Both the position numbers and the translations under genes were made by a program. A DNA stretch of 64,000 bases, from positions 124,001 to 188,000 of the forward strand of contig JANEZZ010002700.1 of assembly GCA_026122225.1 (NCBI GenBank). Reading direction: 5' to 3'. This DNA comes from Heloderma charlesbogerti (taxonomy: Eukaryota > Chordata > Lepidosauria > Squamata > Helodermatidae). Below are positions 1 through 44,720 of the stretch, piece after piece. The notes under the pieces were generated by a model. The model made no database searches and was not told the DNA's origin. It saw only the letters and a list, made by a program, of their open reading frames with translations. Within the stretch, counting starts at the first letter, position 1. Each line of letters opens with the position of its first letter.

Positions 1-67
1 CTTCTGAGCCAGACCCAGTTTGTTTCAGGCTGATGGGTGGAGGGGACCTGCTTCAGCCTCTGGATCC

Positions 68-99
68 AAAGTGGGATTTGGACATCCAAATCCCACTTT
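68..99. repeat. Perfect short palindrome
   Basis: AAAGTGGGATTTGGA and its exact reverse complement are separated by 2 bp (arms 68-82 and 85-99). It lies just outside the larger foldback and is probably part of the same element. Confidence 0.85.
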
Positions 100-228
100 A
101 CCCCCACATGCCCCTGATGCACCGGCCAGCCCACAGCTCCTTACCTGGGCTCTTTGTATGTGTGCCGGCAGCCATCTTGTTATTCTGGAGGGGGGAGCCA
201 TTTTTTTAAATGGCGACTCTCTGTATTT

Positions 229-385
229 CATAGAATCATAGGGTTGGAAGAGGCCTACAAGGCCATCGGGTCCAACCCCCTGTTCAATGCAGGAAGCCTG
301 ATTCCCAGGCGGTCTCCCATCCAAGTACTAACCAGGACTGACTGCTTAGCTTCCGAGATCAGATGAGATCAGGCACATCCAGCCC
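229..385 (-). mobile_element. 5S rRNA-headed, CR1-tailed composite SINE, copy 1
   Basis: Read on the minus strand, a 5S rRNA-like head (GATCTCGGAAGCTAAGCAG, GGTTAGTACTTGGATGGGAG) is followed by a CR1-like 3' end (GGGGGTTGGAC...TTCCAACCCTATGATTCTATG). A Pol III internal-promoter head plus a LINE tail is the design of a SINE3-type retroposon. Confidence 0.7.
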
Positions 386-395
386 TTTGCTCGAC

Positions 396-557
396 ATCAT
401 AGATTCACAGGGTTGGAAGGGGCCTACAAGATCATCGAGTCCAACCCCCTGCTCAATGCAGGAAGCCTGATTCCCAAGCAGTCTCCCATCCAAGTACTAA
501 CCAGGGCTGACCCTACTTAGCTTCCAAGATCAGACAAGATCAGGCAAACCCAGCCTA
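396..557 (-). mobile_element. 5S rRNA-headed, CR1-tailed composite SINE, copy 2
   Basis: Same structure and orientation as the copy at 229-385: a 5S-like stretch (minus strand TTGGATGGGAGACTGCTTGG) then a CR1 tail. The tandem placement suggests either double insertion at the tail or local duplication. Confidence 0.7.
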
Positions 558-947
558 TATCCGGAAACAGATCCTGATTCAGATCTATTTCTGGAAATAC
601 AGGGAGCCGCCATCTTAAAAATGGCTCCCCCCTACCCCCAGAACAACAAAGACGGCTGATGGTATGCATCCAGGGGGCCCAGGTAAGGAGCTAGGGGCTG
701 GGCAGTGGTGGCAGTGGTGGCGCAGCTGGTCTGCACTTCTGGATCATGCTGAAGTGCGCCAAAGTGCTTCACGGTGACCTGACCCACTTCGTGCCACTTT
801 GTGCCCCGTCCACCTTGCCTCGTAGACAGCCGGAAGTGGCCCGCTTTGACTCAGAGCTCAGGCTTCAGGTTCAGACCAAAGCAGTGCACAGCCCTACTGC
901 CAACTGCTTTCTGGGCTCAATTCAAGGTCTTGGTTTTATTGTTTAAG

Positions 948-1010
948 GCCCAATCCTAGGCATATTTAGACAGAAAAAAAATCCCTACAACTCCCAGGTT
1001 CTGTTTGCAC
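948..1010 (+). repeat. Half of a small foldback repeat (TTTAGACAG...AACTCCCAG type)
   Basis: CAATCCTAGGCATATTTAGAC, AGAAAAAAA and ACAACTCCCAG match the left half of better-preserved copies at 45650-45770 and 45905-46050. Confidence 0.5.
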
Positions 1011-1544
1011 AAGTGATTTTTTGTTTTGTTTTTTATAACTCTAATTGCCACATGGGGGGGAAGGGGCAAGGAGTGGAGTCTGCAGGCCAGATCCAAAGGC
1101 CACAGGTTCCCTACCCCTGAGTAGATCATCATCTGTAAACCAGAAATAAGCTAGAATGGTTTCTGCCACCCCAAATTGTGCAGTACACAAAGACATTAAC
1201 CTTTTTGCAGAGGGGTCATAACTGAGTGCAGGATATCTCTTTCAGGCCCATATTCAGGCGGGCTGGGGGGCTGCCCCCCTAAATTTTCTCTGCCCCCTAA
1301 TTTTATTTTACAAACAAATAATTAAAAACTGTTTACAATTTTGTCTTTTAAAAGTCTGCAAACCAGATGAATTGCTCCTACTCCCCCCCCCCCACTTTTA
1401 GGCTGGCTACAGACCTGCATGCTTTTCATACACCATGTCGTCAATTCAATCCAAGGCATTCCTGGTTCAATCCAAAGCTTCTCTGGTTCAAATGAACTTA
1501 CATAGCCTGGTCTGAAAAAACTGTTGGTTGAGATTGTGGGGAGG

Positions 1545-1620
1545 TGCTGCCAATCACAGAAGATAATACTGAGCTAGATGGACCAATGAGCTGGCTGAGT
1601 ATAAGACAGCTTTGTATGTA
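1545..1620 (+). mobile_element. tRNA-derived SINE, 3' part
   Basis: AATACTGAGCTAGATGGACC then AGTATAAGACAGCTTTGTATG is the 3' end of the tRNA-headed SINE found whole at 47388-47587. Confidence 0.6.
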
Positions 1621-1729
1621 CCCCAGAATGCCCTAGAATATCAGAGGAGGCTAGAATGTGCCTCCATGCCTGATCCAGTTGTACTCCAGTCTCTTCTGTG
1701 TCATTGGAAGGAACAGAAACACAATTAGT

Positions 1730-1870
1730 TGCCTCATACCAGCCTTTCCCAAGCAGGTGCCCCCCCTGTATATTGGACTACAGCTCCCAGAATTCCTCCC
1801 AATTGTCCATGATGGCTGGGGCCAATGGGAGTGGAAGTCCAAGACATCTGGAGAGCACCTGGTGGGGCTG
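1730..1870. repeat. Small foldback repeat (ACTACAGCTCCCA / CATCTGGAG family)
   Basis: GGACTACAGCTCCCAGAATT is mirrored by GGAAGTCCAAGACATCTGGAG around a GATGGCTGGGGCCAATGGGA centre. Same family as 2003-2140, 12665-12797, 40336-40440, 47735-47835 and 63755-63895. Confidence 0.65.
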
Positions 1871-1884
1871 CCTTATACCAAGTT

Positions 1885-1992
1885 GGACAATTGGTCCACC
1901 TTGCTGAGTATGGTTGGCCACTATGTGAATGGAATGCTGGACTAGATGATCCCTCAATCTGATCCAGCATGGCTCTTCTTATGTTCTTAGTA
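1885..1992 (+). mobile_element. CR1 LINE 3' end fragment
   Basis: GGCCACTATGTGAATGGAATG, GATCCAGCATGGCTCTTCTT and ATGTTCTTA are the CR1 3' untranslated end seen complete at 11565-11900. Confidence 0.75.
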
Positions 1993-2002
1993 CTGTCTAC
2001 TC

Positions 2003-2140
2003 CAGCCTTCCCCAACCTGGTATCCGTTAGATGTTGTGGACGCCATCTCCCGTAAGCCCCTGCCAGCATGGTCAATGGTCAGAAATGCTGGGAGATGAAG
2101 TCCCAAGACAACTGGAGGGTGCCATGTTGGGGGAGACGGG
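2003..2140. repeat. Small foldback repeat (CCTTCCCCAACCTGG family)
   Basis: Starts CCTTCCCCAACCTGGT and is mirrored by CAAGACAACTGGAGGGTGCC. Same squamate foldback family as 1730-1870. Confidence 0.65.
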
Positions 2141-2265
2141 TCTACACTGACTGGCAGCAGCTCTCCAGGATTTCAGACAAGGGCATTTCCCAGCCCTACC
2201 TGGAGATGGCAGGGACTGAACCAGGGACCTTTGGCATGCAAAGCCAACTCTCTTCAGGTGCAGGG
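2140..2265 (-). mobile_element. tRNA-derived SINE fragment
   Basis: On the minus strand it shows GCATGCCAAAGGTCCCTGGT and CTCCAGGTAGGGCTGGGAAA, the head and body of the SINE found whole at 47388-47587. Confidence 0.65.
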
Positions 2266-2464
2266 TTGGCCCAAGGCTTTTTGCTGCACAAAGCCAAGGA
2301 TAAGATGGCATGTACGGAAGCTGATTGGGCAAGACATTGAATCTTATTTTGGCCTTGGTGATGGCACAGCATCTTCCTGAGGGCAGCAGGCTAGCTTAGG
2401 GGGCACAGGGCAGACTACATGGCCCAGGCAGGTCTGACCTCCAACACCTCATTGCCACCTCCAG

Positions 2465-3010
2465 CATTTCATTTCATTTCATTTCATTTCATATATTTCT
2501 ATACTGCCCCATAGCCGAAGCTCTCTGGACAGTTCACAAAAATGAAAAACCATTAAAATACATTATATAAAATATAAAACCATTCATGTCATGACATAGA
2601 ATGAATAGCACACACAACCACAATATATATCTAAAATAATTTAAAACTATCAGCCAGAGACTCCCTATTTGCTGCCAAATGCCAGAGAGAAGAGGGCAGT
2701 TTTAACCTGGCATCGAAAACGTGACAATATTGGAACCAGGCGGGCCTTGTCAGGGAGATTATTCCACAAATAGGGAGCCACCACTGAGAAGGCCCTCTCC
2801 CTTGTTGCCATCCTCCGAGCCTCCCTTGGAGGAAGCTCCCAGAGGAGGGCCTTAGATGCAGAGTGTAGTTTATGGGTTGGTTCATGCTGGGAGAGGTGTT
2901 CTGTCCCAAGCCATGTAGGGCTTTATAGGTCAAAACCAGCACTTTGAATTGGGCTCAGAAGCATATAGGCAGCCAGTGCAAGAGGGCCAGAATCAGTCAT
3001 TTGCCACCTG
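2465..3010 (-). mobile_element. L2-like LINE 3' end fragment
   Basis: Starts with an (ATTTC)n tract. The minus strand encodes broken LINE C-terminal phrases such as VLTYKALHGLGQ and a LWNNLP-like region, similar in kind to the RT C-terminus of the L2 at 7570-11002 but from a different family. Confidence 0.55.
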
Positions 3011-3247
3011 AGGTAGCTGCCTTACTCAGCCTAATAGTAGGGCCAGCCCTGTTCAGGTATCCCCCGATGGCAGCTTCAATTCAAAGACCATTGTAAATGA
3101 CTGAGAAGATGTAGTCTTGCCTTTGTACCGCAGCCACTTTTTCTCACGATGGCCTTTTACACATTTTGATCCCCCATTTCTCTTTTAAGGGGAAACATGA
3201 AGGGGATTCTGAATTGAAACAACACTCCCATTTGTTTTAAGTCATGA

Positions 3248-39101
<35,854 letters not shown>

Positions 39102-39831
39102 GGGGGAAGCTATATCATTCCAGAATCATTAACCAGAGCACTCTGCGACGTTGAAGTCCTCAATTGTTTCTGTATAGTTTAAACCAGGGATAGGCAACTT
39201 GTAGGCCACAACATCTGGAGGTCCACAAGTCCCACTAGCCTAGCCAGCATAGCCAATGGTGAAGAATGATTGGAGTTCCAGTCCAACCACATCTGGAGGG
39301 TGCACATGCCCCATCTTTGCACTAAAGAAGCTAAAGTAAAGTAAATTAATCCCATTCCCTGTACTGAGCAAGATTCTCTCTATTCAACCATGCTTGGCTG
39401 AATTATATTGCTGTAAAATTGTATTGTAATGTTAGAGACAGGCATTAAAAAGCATTTGAAACAAGCATACGGGAACATCAGGTGAAGCTTATTCCACCCT
39501 CTTATGAACCCTGGTGTTTTTAAGCTACTGGATTCTGGCAAAACACCACCCGTCTCCATCACTGTGCCAACTTGCCAGACCAGGGAGCTGCCATCTTACC
39601 CTCTACTGCACTTAAGACACCACCAGTGGCTGGAGGGTTCTAATTCAACAGTTGTCACGTGGTACAAGTAGGCCAATAGGGTTCCCCCTGACTGTATAAA
39701 ATGACCCAGACTGGTTCTTCACATTGAGTTAGGTTGTTATTGTGTGAAGACTGAGCTATTTTCAAATCGTCAGCCTAATTATCAGCTCTGTGCCTGTCCT
39801 GCCTTGACACTGGGCATATGTGTTTAATAAA
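39102..39831 (+). other. TMC3: TMC3 3' UTR, candidate poly(A) signal AATAAA
   Basis: Non-coding flank after the TMC3 stop. The first clear AATAAA on the + strand is at 39826-39831. A foldback repeat lies within the interval (39184-39310). The true cleavage site is unknown. Confidence 0.4.
39184..39310. repeat. Small foldback repeat in TMC3 3' flank
   Basis: CCAGGGATAGGCAACTTGTA, CACAACATCTGGAGGTCCAC and CCACATCTGGAGGGTGCACA. Confidence 0.55.
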
Positions 39832-39974
39832 ATGTTAACTAGCAGTACTTAGTATGTGGTTGAGCAACTACCTCTGACTGAACCCTCTTCTTAATCTCAG
39901 CGTGTGTTACTTATTCTGCTTCTGTTTCCCACAGTGCCGATTTCCAAAGTATCCGTTGAAACTGCAGACTTTTT

Positions 39975-40330
39975 CATTGGTATTTTATTTATTTAAAATG
40001 ATGTTTAGGCTGCCTTTGAGGGTGGAACCCTCTCAAGGGGGCAGCACAGAAGATAAAAACCATGCAAAGTGGGTACAATAAAAATCCGTAAGTACATATT
40101 CAATAAAGGTTCACAAAAAACAGATTAACCCATAATAATAAATAAAAAGCAGAAATGACCACTAGAACCAGCAGCCCAAGACACAACAGGAAAGCCAGTG
40201 AAAATAGGTGGGTCTTTGGAGCTTTCCTGAAGGACAGCGAAGAGGGGGCCTGATGAACCCCGGATGGAAGCAGATTCGAGAGCTGAGGGGCATGGATCTC
40301 CCGTGGCGCATGTGATTTGAATCGATACAG
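39975..40330. repeat. Interspersed LINE-like 3' end, family unknown
   Basis: (TTTA) start, A-rich stretch, then TGGGTCTTTGGAGCTTTCCT and GGGGCCTGATGAACCCCGGA. Layout is like 2465-3010 but sequence differs. Confidence 0.4.
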
Positions 40331-40335
40331 ATGCT

Positions 40336-40440
40336 TTGGAGTACAACTCCCATCAACCACAACTATTACTGATGCTAGATGGGGCTGATGGGAGTTCTAG
40401 TCCAAACCATCTGGAGGCCACCAGTTTGGGCAAGGCTGTC
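40336..40440. repeat. Small foldback repeat
   Basis: TACAACTCCCATCAACCACA mirrored by GATGGGAGTTCTAGTCCAAA and ACCATCTGGAGGCCACCAG. Confidence 0.75.
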
Positions 40441-40885
40441 TTCAAGATTAACAAATGTATTAGGAACATAGGAAACCACCATATATTTAGGTCATCTCTA
40501 CACCAGCCTAAAATCCTGCATTTAAAATGGGGCTTTCTGCTTCCATTTTAAATGCAGGATCAGGACGACTCCCTTTTTCACCCAATTTCTTTCCTTCTCC
40601 CCTTTTCCCCTCCTTCTCCCAGTATCTGACTCTTTCATTATCTTTCATTGATCTCGCTCCTCTTCTTGCCGCTATTCCTCTTTTCATGGAGGGAACTCAA
40701 GCGGAACACAATGGGGCAATTTGATAGCTCCTTATCTGCGATCTATTTAAAACAGAACAAAGGGCATTTAGTGCAGGAGACGCCTTGGAGGTTCACGGCG
40801 TCATGTAAAGAGCCCACTAACTTCTGTGAAGGAGCGATCTCAGTCAAAGGATAAAAGCTCTGTGTGAAGAAAGCCCAAGTCAGAT

Positions 40886-41108
40886 CAGTGGAGGCTGGTG
40901 GCTCTGATTTCGGTGGGGCTGTAAATCCATTCTGAGCTTCAGACTGAACCAGCCAGAACTCTGAAAACAAAGCTATCCAAGGTGCTGAACCTTATCCCCA
41001 AAATGGGTTCAGTATCTTGGATCACTCCTTTAGAGTTCTGTCTAGTTCTGACTGGAACCCGGAATGCATTCACAGCTCCACCAAAATCAGAGTCACCAGC
41101 CTCCACTG
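40886..41108. mobile_element. Foldback MITE (CAGTGGAGGCTGGTGG family), complete
   Basis: Left CAGTGGAGGCTGGTGGCTCT, right ACCAGCCTCCACTG. The halves are inverted around CCTTATCCCCAAAATGGGTTC. Flanks AGTCAGAT and CATCAGAC share TCAGA. Other copies at 24812 and 60561. Confidence 0.85.
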
Positions 41109-41129
41109 CATCAGACCCTTGGTCCATGT

Positions 41130-41265
41130 AGCTCCGGATTCTTTCTTCATTGACTGGCAGCCACTCTCCAGGATTTTCCTACCTCTACCTGGAGATGCCA
41201 GGGACTGAAGCAGAGATCTTTTGCAAGCAAAGTATGTGTTTCACCCCTGAGCTACAGCCTGCATG
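41130..41265 (-). mobile_element. tRNA-derived SINE, antisense
   Basis: ACTGGCAGCCACTCTCCAGG, CTACCTGGAGATGCCAGGGA and AGCAAAGTATGTGTTTCACC: the reverse of the SINE at 47388-47587. Confidence 0.75.
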
Positions 41266-41654
41266 GGGTCATCCTCACTTGACATCCCAGAGGTGAGTGG
41301 GGTATATCATAACAAAGCCAGAAAGCCAAGCAATTCAAGAGAGAGGTGTGTCACATCGTGATTCGGAGCACAAATGAAAACAACGTTCAGTCCAAAGAAT
41401 AAAAGATCAGGTCAGTGTGAGTGTGTCCCAACTGCTGATGAACCAGCAAAGCAACATGAATCATGTCCAGAAACACCCAGAGAGGGGTAATAATGAACTG
41501 AAACTACCCTCACTCTCTGTTAAGTCCAAATCTGATAGTGTCAAATCAAATCTACATGTGCATTCCAGCTGAGCTGCTTGAAGGGCTTCCCTTTGAAAAA
41601 ATGAATATATGCCAACATGGGTCAACTATCACCCTTCTGCCGCTACTCAGGTAG

Positions 41655-41970
41655 GTAAGATTTATTTATTTATTTATTTATTTACTCACTTACTTACGTA
41701 CTTACTTACAGTATATACCGTTCCACATCAGAAGATTTCAGAACGATGAACTGCAAAAATAAAAGAATAAAACACCATGTTAAAACAATTAGAACATTTT
41801 AAAAAGAAACCAGTTCTGATAAGATCAAATTTAATAAACCGCAGCTGGTCACTCAAGGAAGGCTTCCCAAAATAACAATGTTTTCAGGAGGCTCCGGAAG
41901 CAACACAACACTGGTGCCTCCCAGGCATCTAAAGGCAAGGAGTTCCATAGGAAGGGGGCCACCTGTCAGG
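41655..41970. repeat. (TTTA)n and LINE-like 3' end
   Basis: TTTATTTATTTATTTATTTAC tract, then GGTCACTCAAGGAAGGCTTC and CTAAAGGCAAGGAGTTCCAT. Family not recognised. Confidence 0.45.
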
Positions 41971-41989
41971 AGCGCCCTAGCTGCCTCTT

Positions 41990-42600
41990 ACAGTCCCCTC
42001 CAATAGCCAGCAAGACAAAGATGAAAGGGATTTTTTCCAAGTCTTTATTCCTTTACAACTTAATGACTCTTTCAGATGCTAATCACCAGTGACTAAGCAA
42101 GGAACTGCACTGGGGTAGTTAGCAGAGAAGCCTAAGCTCCAGGTAAGGCAGTTGGTCCCCGTTTGAAGGACAAGAGTGGGAAGACTCTGAAATTATGGGC
42201 TATGGTGAGGTCCTCCCTCTTACACTTGGGTCCTCGGGACGCGAGCGTTGTCGTAGCACCAAGCGGGCAAAGTGCCTCCTCTTGGCGCCCTCCATCTGGC
42301 ACCACTCCCTGCGTCTGTGCCGAGCATCCAGCAAAACCCCTCCCTCACCCTCTCGCTGCCAGGGTCACCATCTCTCTCAGGAATGCAGGCAGGAGGAATC
42401 TCCCCCTGCCGCTGTGCCTGTGAGAGATGAGTGAGCTCCTCTCCCACGGGTTGTTGCTCTTCCTCAGAATCAGAACTGCTCTGGGGCTCTATGGGCTCAG
42501 TTTCCACCCTGACATCACCACACTGAAGGCTGTTTTCCTGGTGGACTCCAGCCAGGCCATGGGTCCATTGTGGAACCACCAGGAGCATGCCCTCTGATGA
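41990..42600 (-). repeat. Unassigned, possibly LTR-like
   Basis: On the minus strand an AATAAAGACTTGGAAAAAATC stretch resembles an LTR poly(A)/R region, and upstream is a GC-rich open segment with PQSSSDSEEEQQPVGEELT. No clear TG...CA ends or target duplication. Could be a LINE/LTR remnant. Confidence 0.25.
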
Positions 42601-42844
42601 CCTCAGTCATCAGATACAATGGATGCAAGTTGCACATTCATGCGACACCTCTCTCTCTCTCTCTCATTACTGGCCCTTCTGGCCACACTGTGTAGTAGCA
42701 TTCCCCACACCACCACCACCAGTCTTGCATAACTCAGCTTCAAGGCACATGTTTTTTTCAGGCAGAAGGTCCCTGGTTCAATCCTGCCCAAGGAGTAGTT
42801 GTCCAAAACCTCTGGGGGCACTAAGGTGGGGTAAGCTGGTGTCC

Positions 42845-44090
42845 TTTCTGAATGCAAAATGCTGGCTTGGCTGCCAATACAGCTGCTCCTGCTTTCAGTA
42901 ACAGCAAAAATTAAAAATGTAGGGATAAAAGGAAAGAAGCTTTGCTACTACCACTGTGAAGCGTGAGCTCCACCCTCGAGAAACTATTGGAGAGTCTCTC
43001 CTGGCCTTGGTGGAATTGGGCCATTTCACTGCTCACATATAGGATAGTGTCCATTTGCACCCAGCTTTCTTATAGATCTGCCAACTGAGAATGCCATTTC
43101 ATGACAAAGTGGCATCTGTCCCGTAAAAGTTCATGCCACTATCCAGTTATTCATCGCTAAGGTACCACAGGCTCTTTGCCGATTAGTAGCATTTTCTAGT
43201 ATATTTTGTACAACACAGCTTTAAAAGGGGAACTGCAAAAGGTTACCGGAGGCACCCCCTATCCAAAAGGGCCATCTATTTCAGAACCTAATGCAGGGTC
43301 AGGTAACCTGGAGCCTTCCAGATGTTCTGGACTATAGGTCCAGCCAATGGGAGTTGTCAAAAATATCTGGAGGGCACCAGATTGCCTTTCCCTGATGTAT
43401 GCCCAGTATTCTTCCCACTTCCATGAAACACTGGACATAACTTTCCCATAATTTGGGACATTTCCACTGCAAAGTCCTCACTCGCTTTGGAAATTCTAGT
43501 CTGGCAACCCCATTGACAAATGAGACTTAGTCCTATAGTGGAGAATAAATATAAGACCTCCAAAAGAAACCCCTTTGGAGTGCTATGGTTAAGCTTTGGC
43601 ACATTCATTTTTTTTCACCTGTGCAGTCAGCCCCTGAGCATGTACAGAATGCTTTCCCTTCATAATGAATTACCAGCTTCCACACATCTTTCAGAAAAGG
43701 GGCAGAACAGAGAGTGATGCCATCAGACAACTTCCCAGAACTAAGCACCGGCTGCCACCAAGACAATCATTATCGATCTCCTACCCCTACGGTTGCCACC
43801 TTTCTTTAGCGCACGGCTCCTGTAGCTTCAACTCCGTGATATGAAGAAATCCAGATGTGCCATTTAACTAGGGTGGGGTGTATGCGTTGTGTTTTTTCCA
43901 CACACACCCTTCCTGTATTTCAGACCCTGCAAGATCAGGCATCAGGAATGGCTCCATCTCTCCTCCCCTCAGGCTCTGTACAGAAGCTGAATGTGACACC
44001 CTCAAAATTGGAAGTATTCATGGCCAGAGACACCCCTGGACTGAAACCTGAAATGATCGCCCCTGGAGATCTTCAGCAGGCGCCTCCCTT
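42845..44090. other. Intergenic, mostly unassigned
   Basis: Between TMC3 and STARD5. Only a foldback fragment near 43310-43395 (CCTTCCAGATGTTCTGGACT) is recognised. No exon seen. Confidence 0.4.
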
Positions 44091-44099
44091 TTCTTTTCT

Positions 44100-44720
44100 T
44101 GGCATTGCGGATGGCATGAAAAGGAGCGTTTCGGGGGTGGGGCTTGGGGTGGGGGGGCGACCCTCGCCCATGGCCATCTTTCAGCCGGGTCTACCTCACC
44201 GGGTTGTTGGGAGCATAAAACGGGGAAGGGAGAGGAACGCGTACGGTGTCTCGAGCTCTGTGAATGAAGGCGCTGAGGGCAGGGAGCGACTCAGTGGGCT
44301 CGCACTCCGGGCGGGACGCGCCTCTTCCGTTTACGCGGAAGCCACGAGCCCCGCCACTTGCGCCAGCGAGGCTTCCTGGGAAAAGCGGGAGGCGGCGGAG
44401 GCGGCGCGATGACCTCCGACGGGAGCGCCTCCGCGCGAAGGCTCGGCCCCTTTTCTGGGCCGGACTTCCCGGCAGCGCTTCCCTCCTCCAGCCCGCCGGG
44501 GCGTCTCGCCCCGCCCGCGCTTGACACTCTCACTCGCCATGGATTACCGGGAACTCGCCAGCAGGGCTGCGGAACACATGCAAAGCTATCGGAGGGATCC
44601 CAGCGGCTGGCGCACCTGCAAACGCTCGGTGAGCCTCCCTCCTTCCCGGCCGCGAGCGGCCAGTTGGTCCCCGCAAATGGGCAGATGGAGGTGGGCAATT
44701 CCGGCGGATCCATTCGCGGC
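44100..44720 (+). promoter_or_regulatory. CpG island promoter of STARD5
   Basis: A sharp rise in G+C and CpG frequency in an otherwise AT-leaning region, spanning the STARD5 start codon at 44539. No clear TATA box is seen at a fixed distance, which is usual for CpG-island promoters of broadly expressed genes. GGCGGGG/CCCGCC-like boxes are present. Confidence 0.7.
44539..44628 (+). CDS. STARD5: STARD5 exon 1
   Basis: Starts at ATG (context CTCGCCATGG, close to Kozak) and ends at donor gtgagc. Encodes 30 residues beginning MDYRELASRAAEHMQSYRRD. This is the N-terminal helix of the START domain. Confidence 0.93.

Larger units (their letters stand above)
129..702. repeat. Foldback element enclosing two composite SINE copies
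   Basis: The sequence 129-229 (CAGCTCCTTACCTGGGC ... GGGAGCCATTT ... CTGTATTTC) returns as an imperfect reverse complement at about 590-702. The loop between the arms is filled by two SINE-like copies. It looks like a foldback DNA element that received insertions; the class is not determined. Confidence 0.65.

Noticed and set aside
229..557. Functional 5S rRNA genes
   Set aside because: Only part of the 5S sequence is present, with changes, and it runs directly into a CR1 tail; no Pol III T-run terminator follows the 5S part.
2631..2942. 103-codon minus-strand open frame as a gene
   Set aside because: It lies wholly in a LINE-like 3' end; a related repeat is seen at 31894-32345.
43855..44412. 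Long open frame just upstream of STARD5
   Set aside because: Open because of the high G+C of the CpG island; several overlapping frames on both strands are equally open and none resembles a protein.
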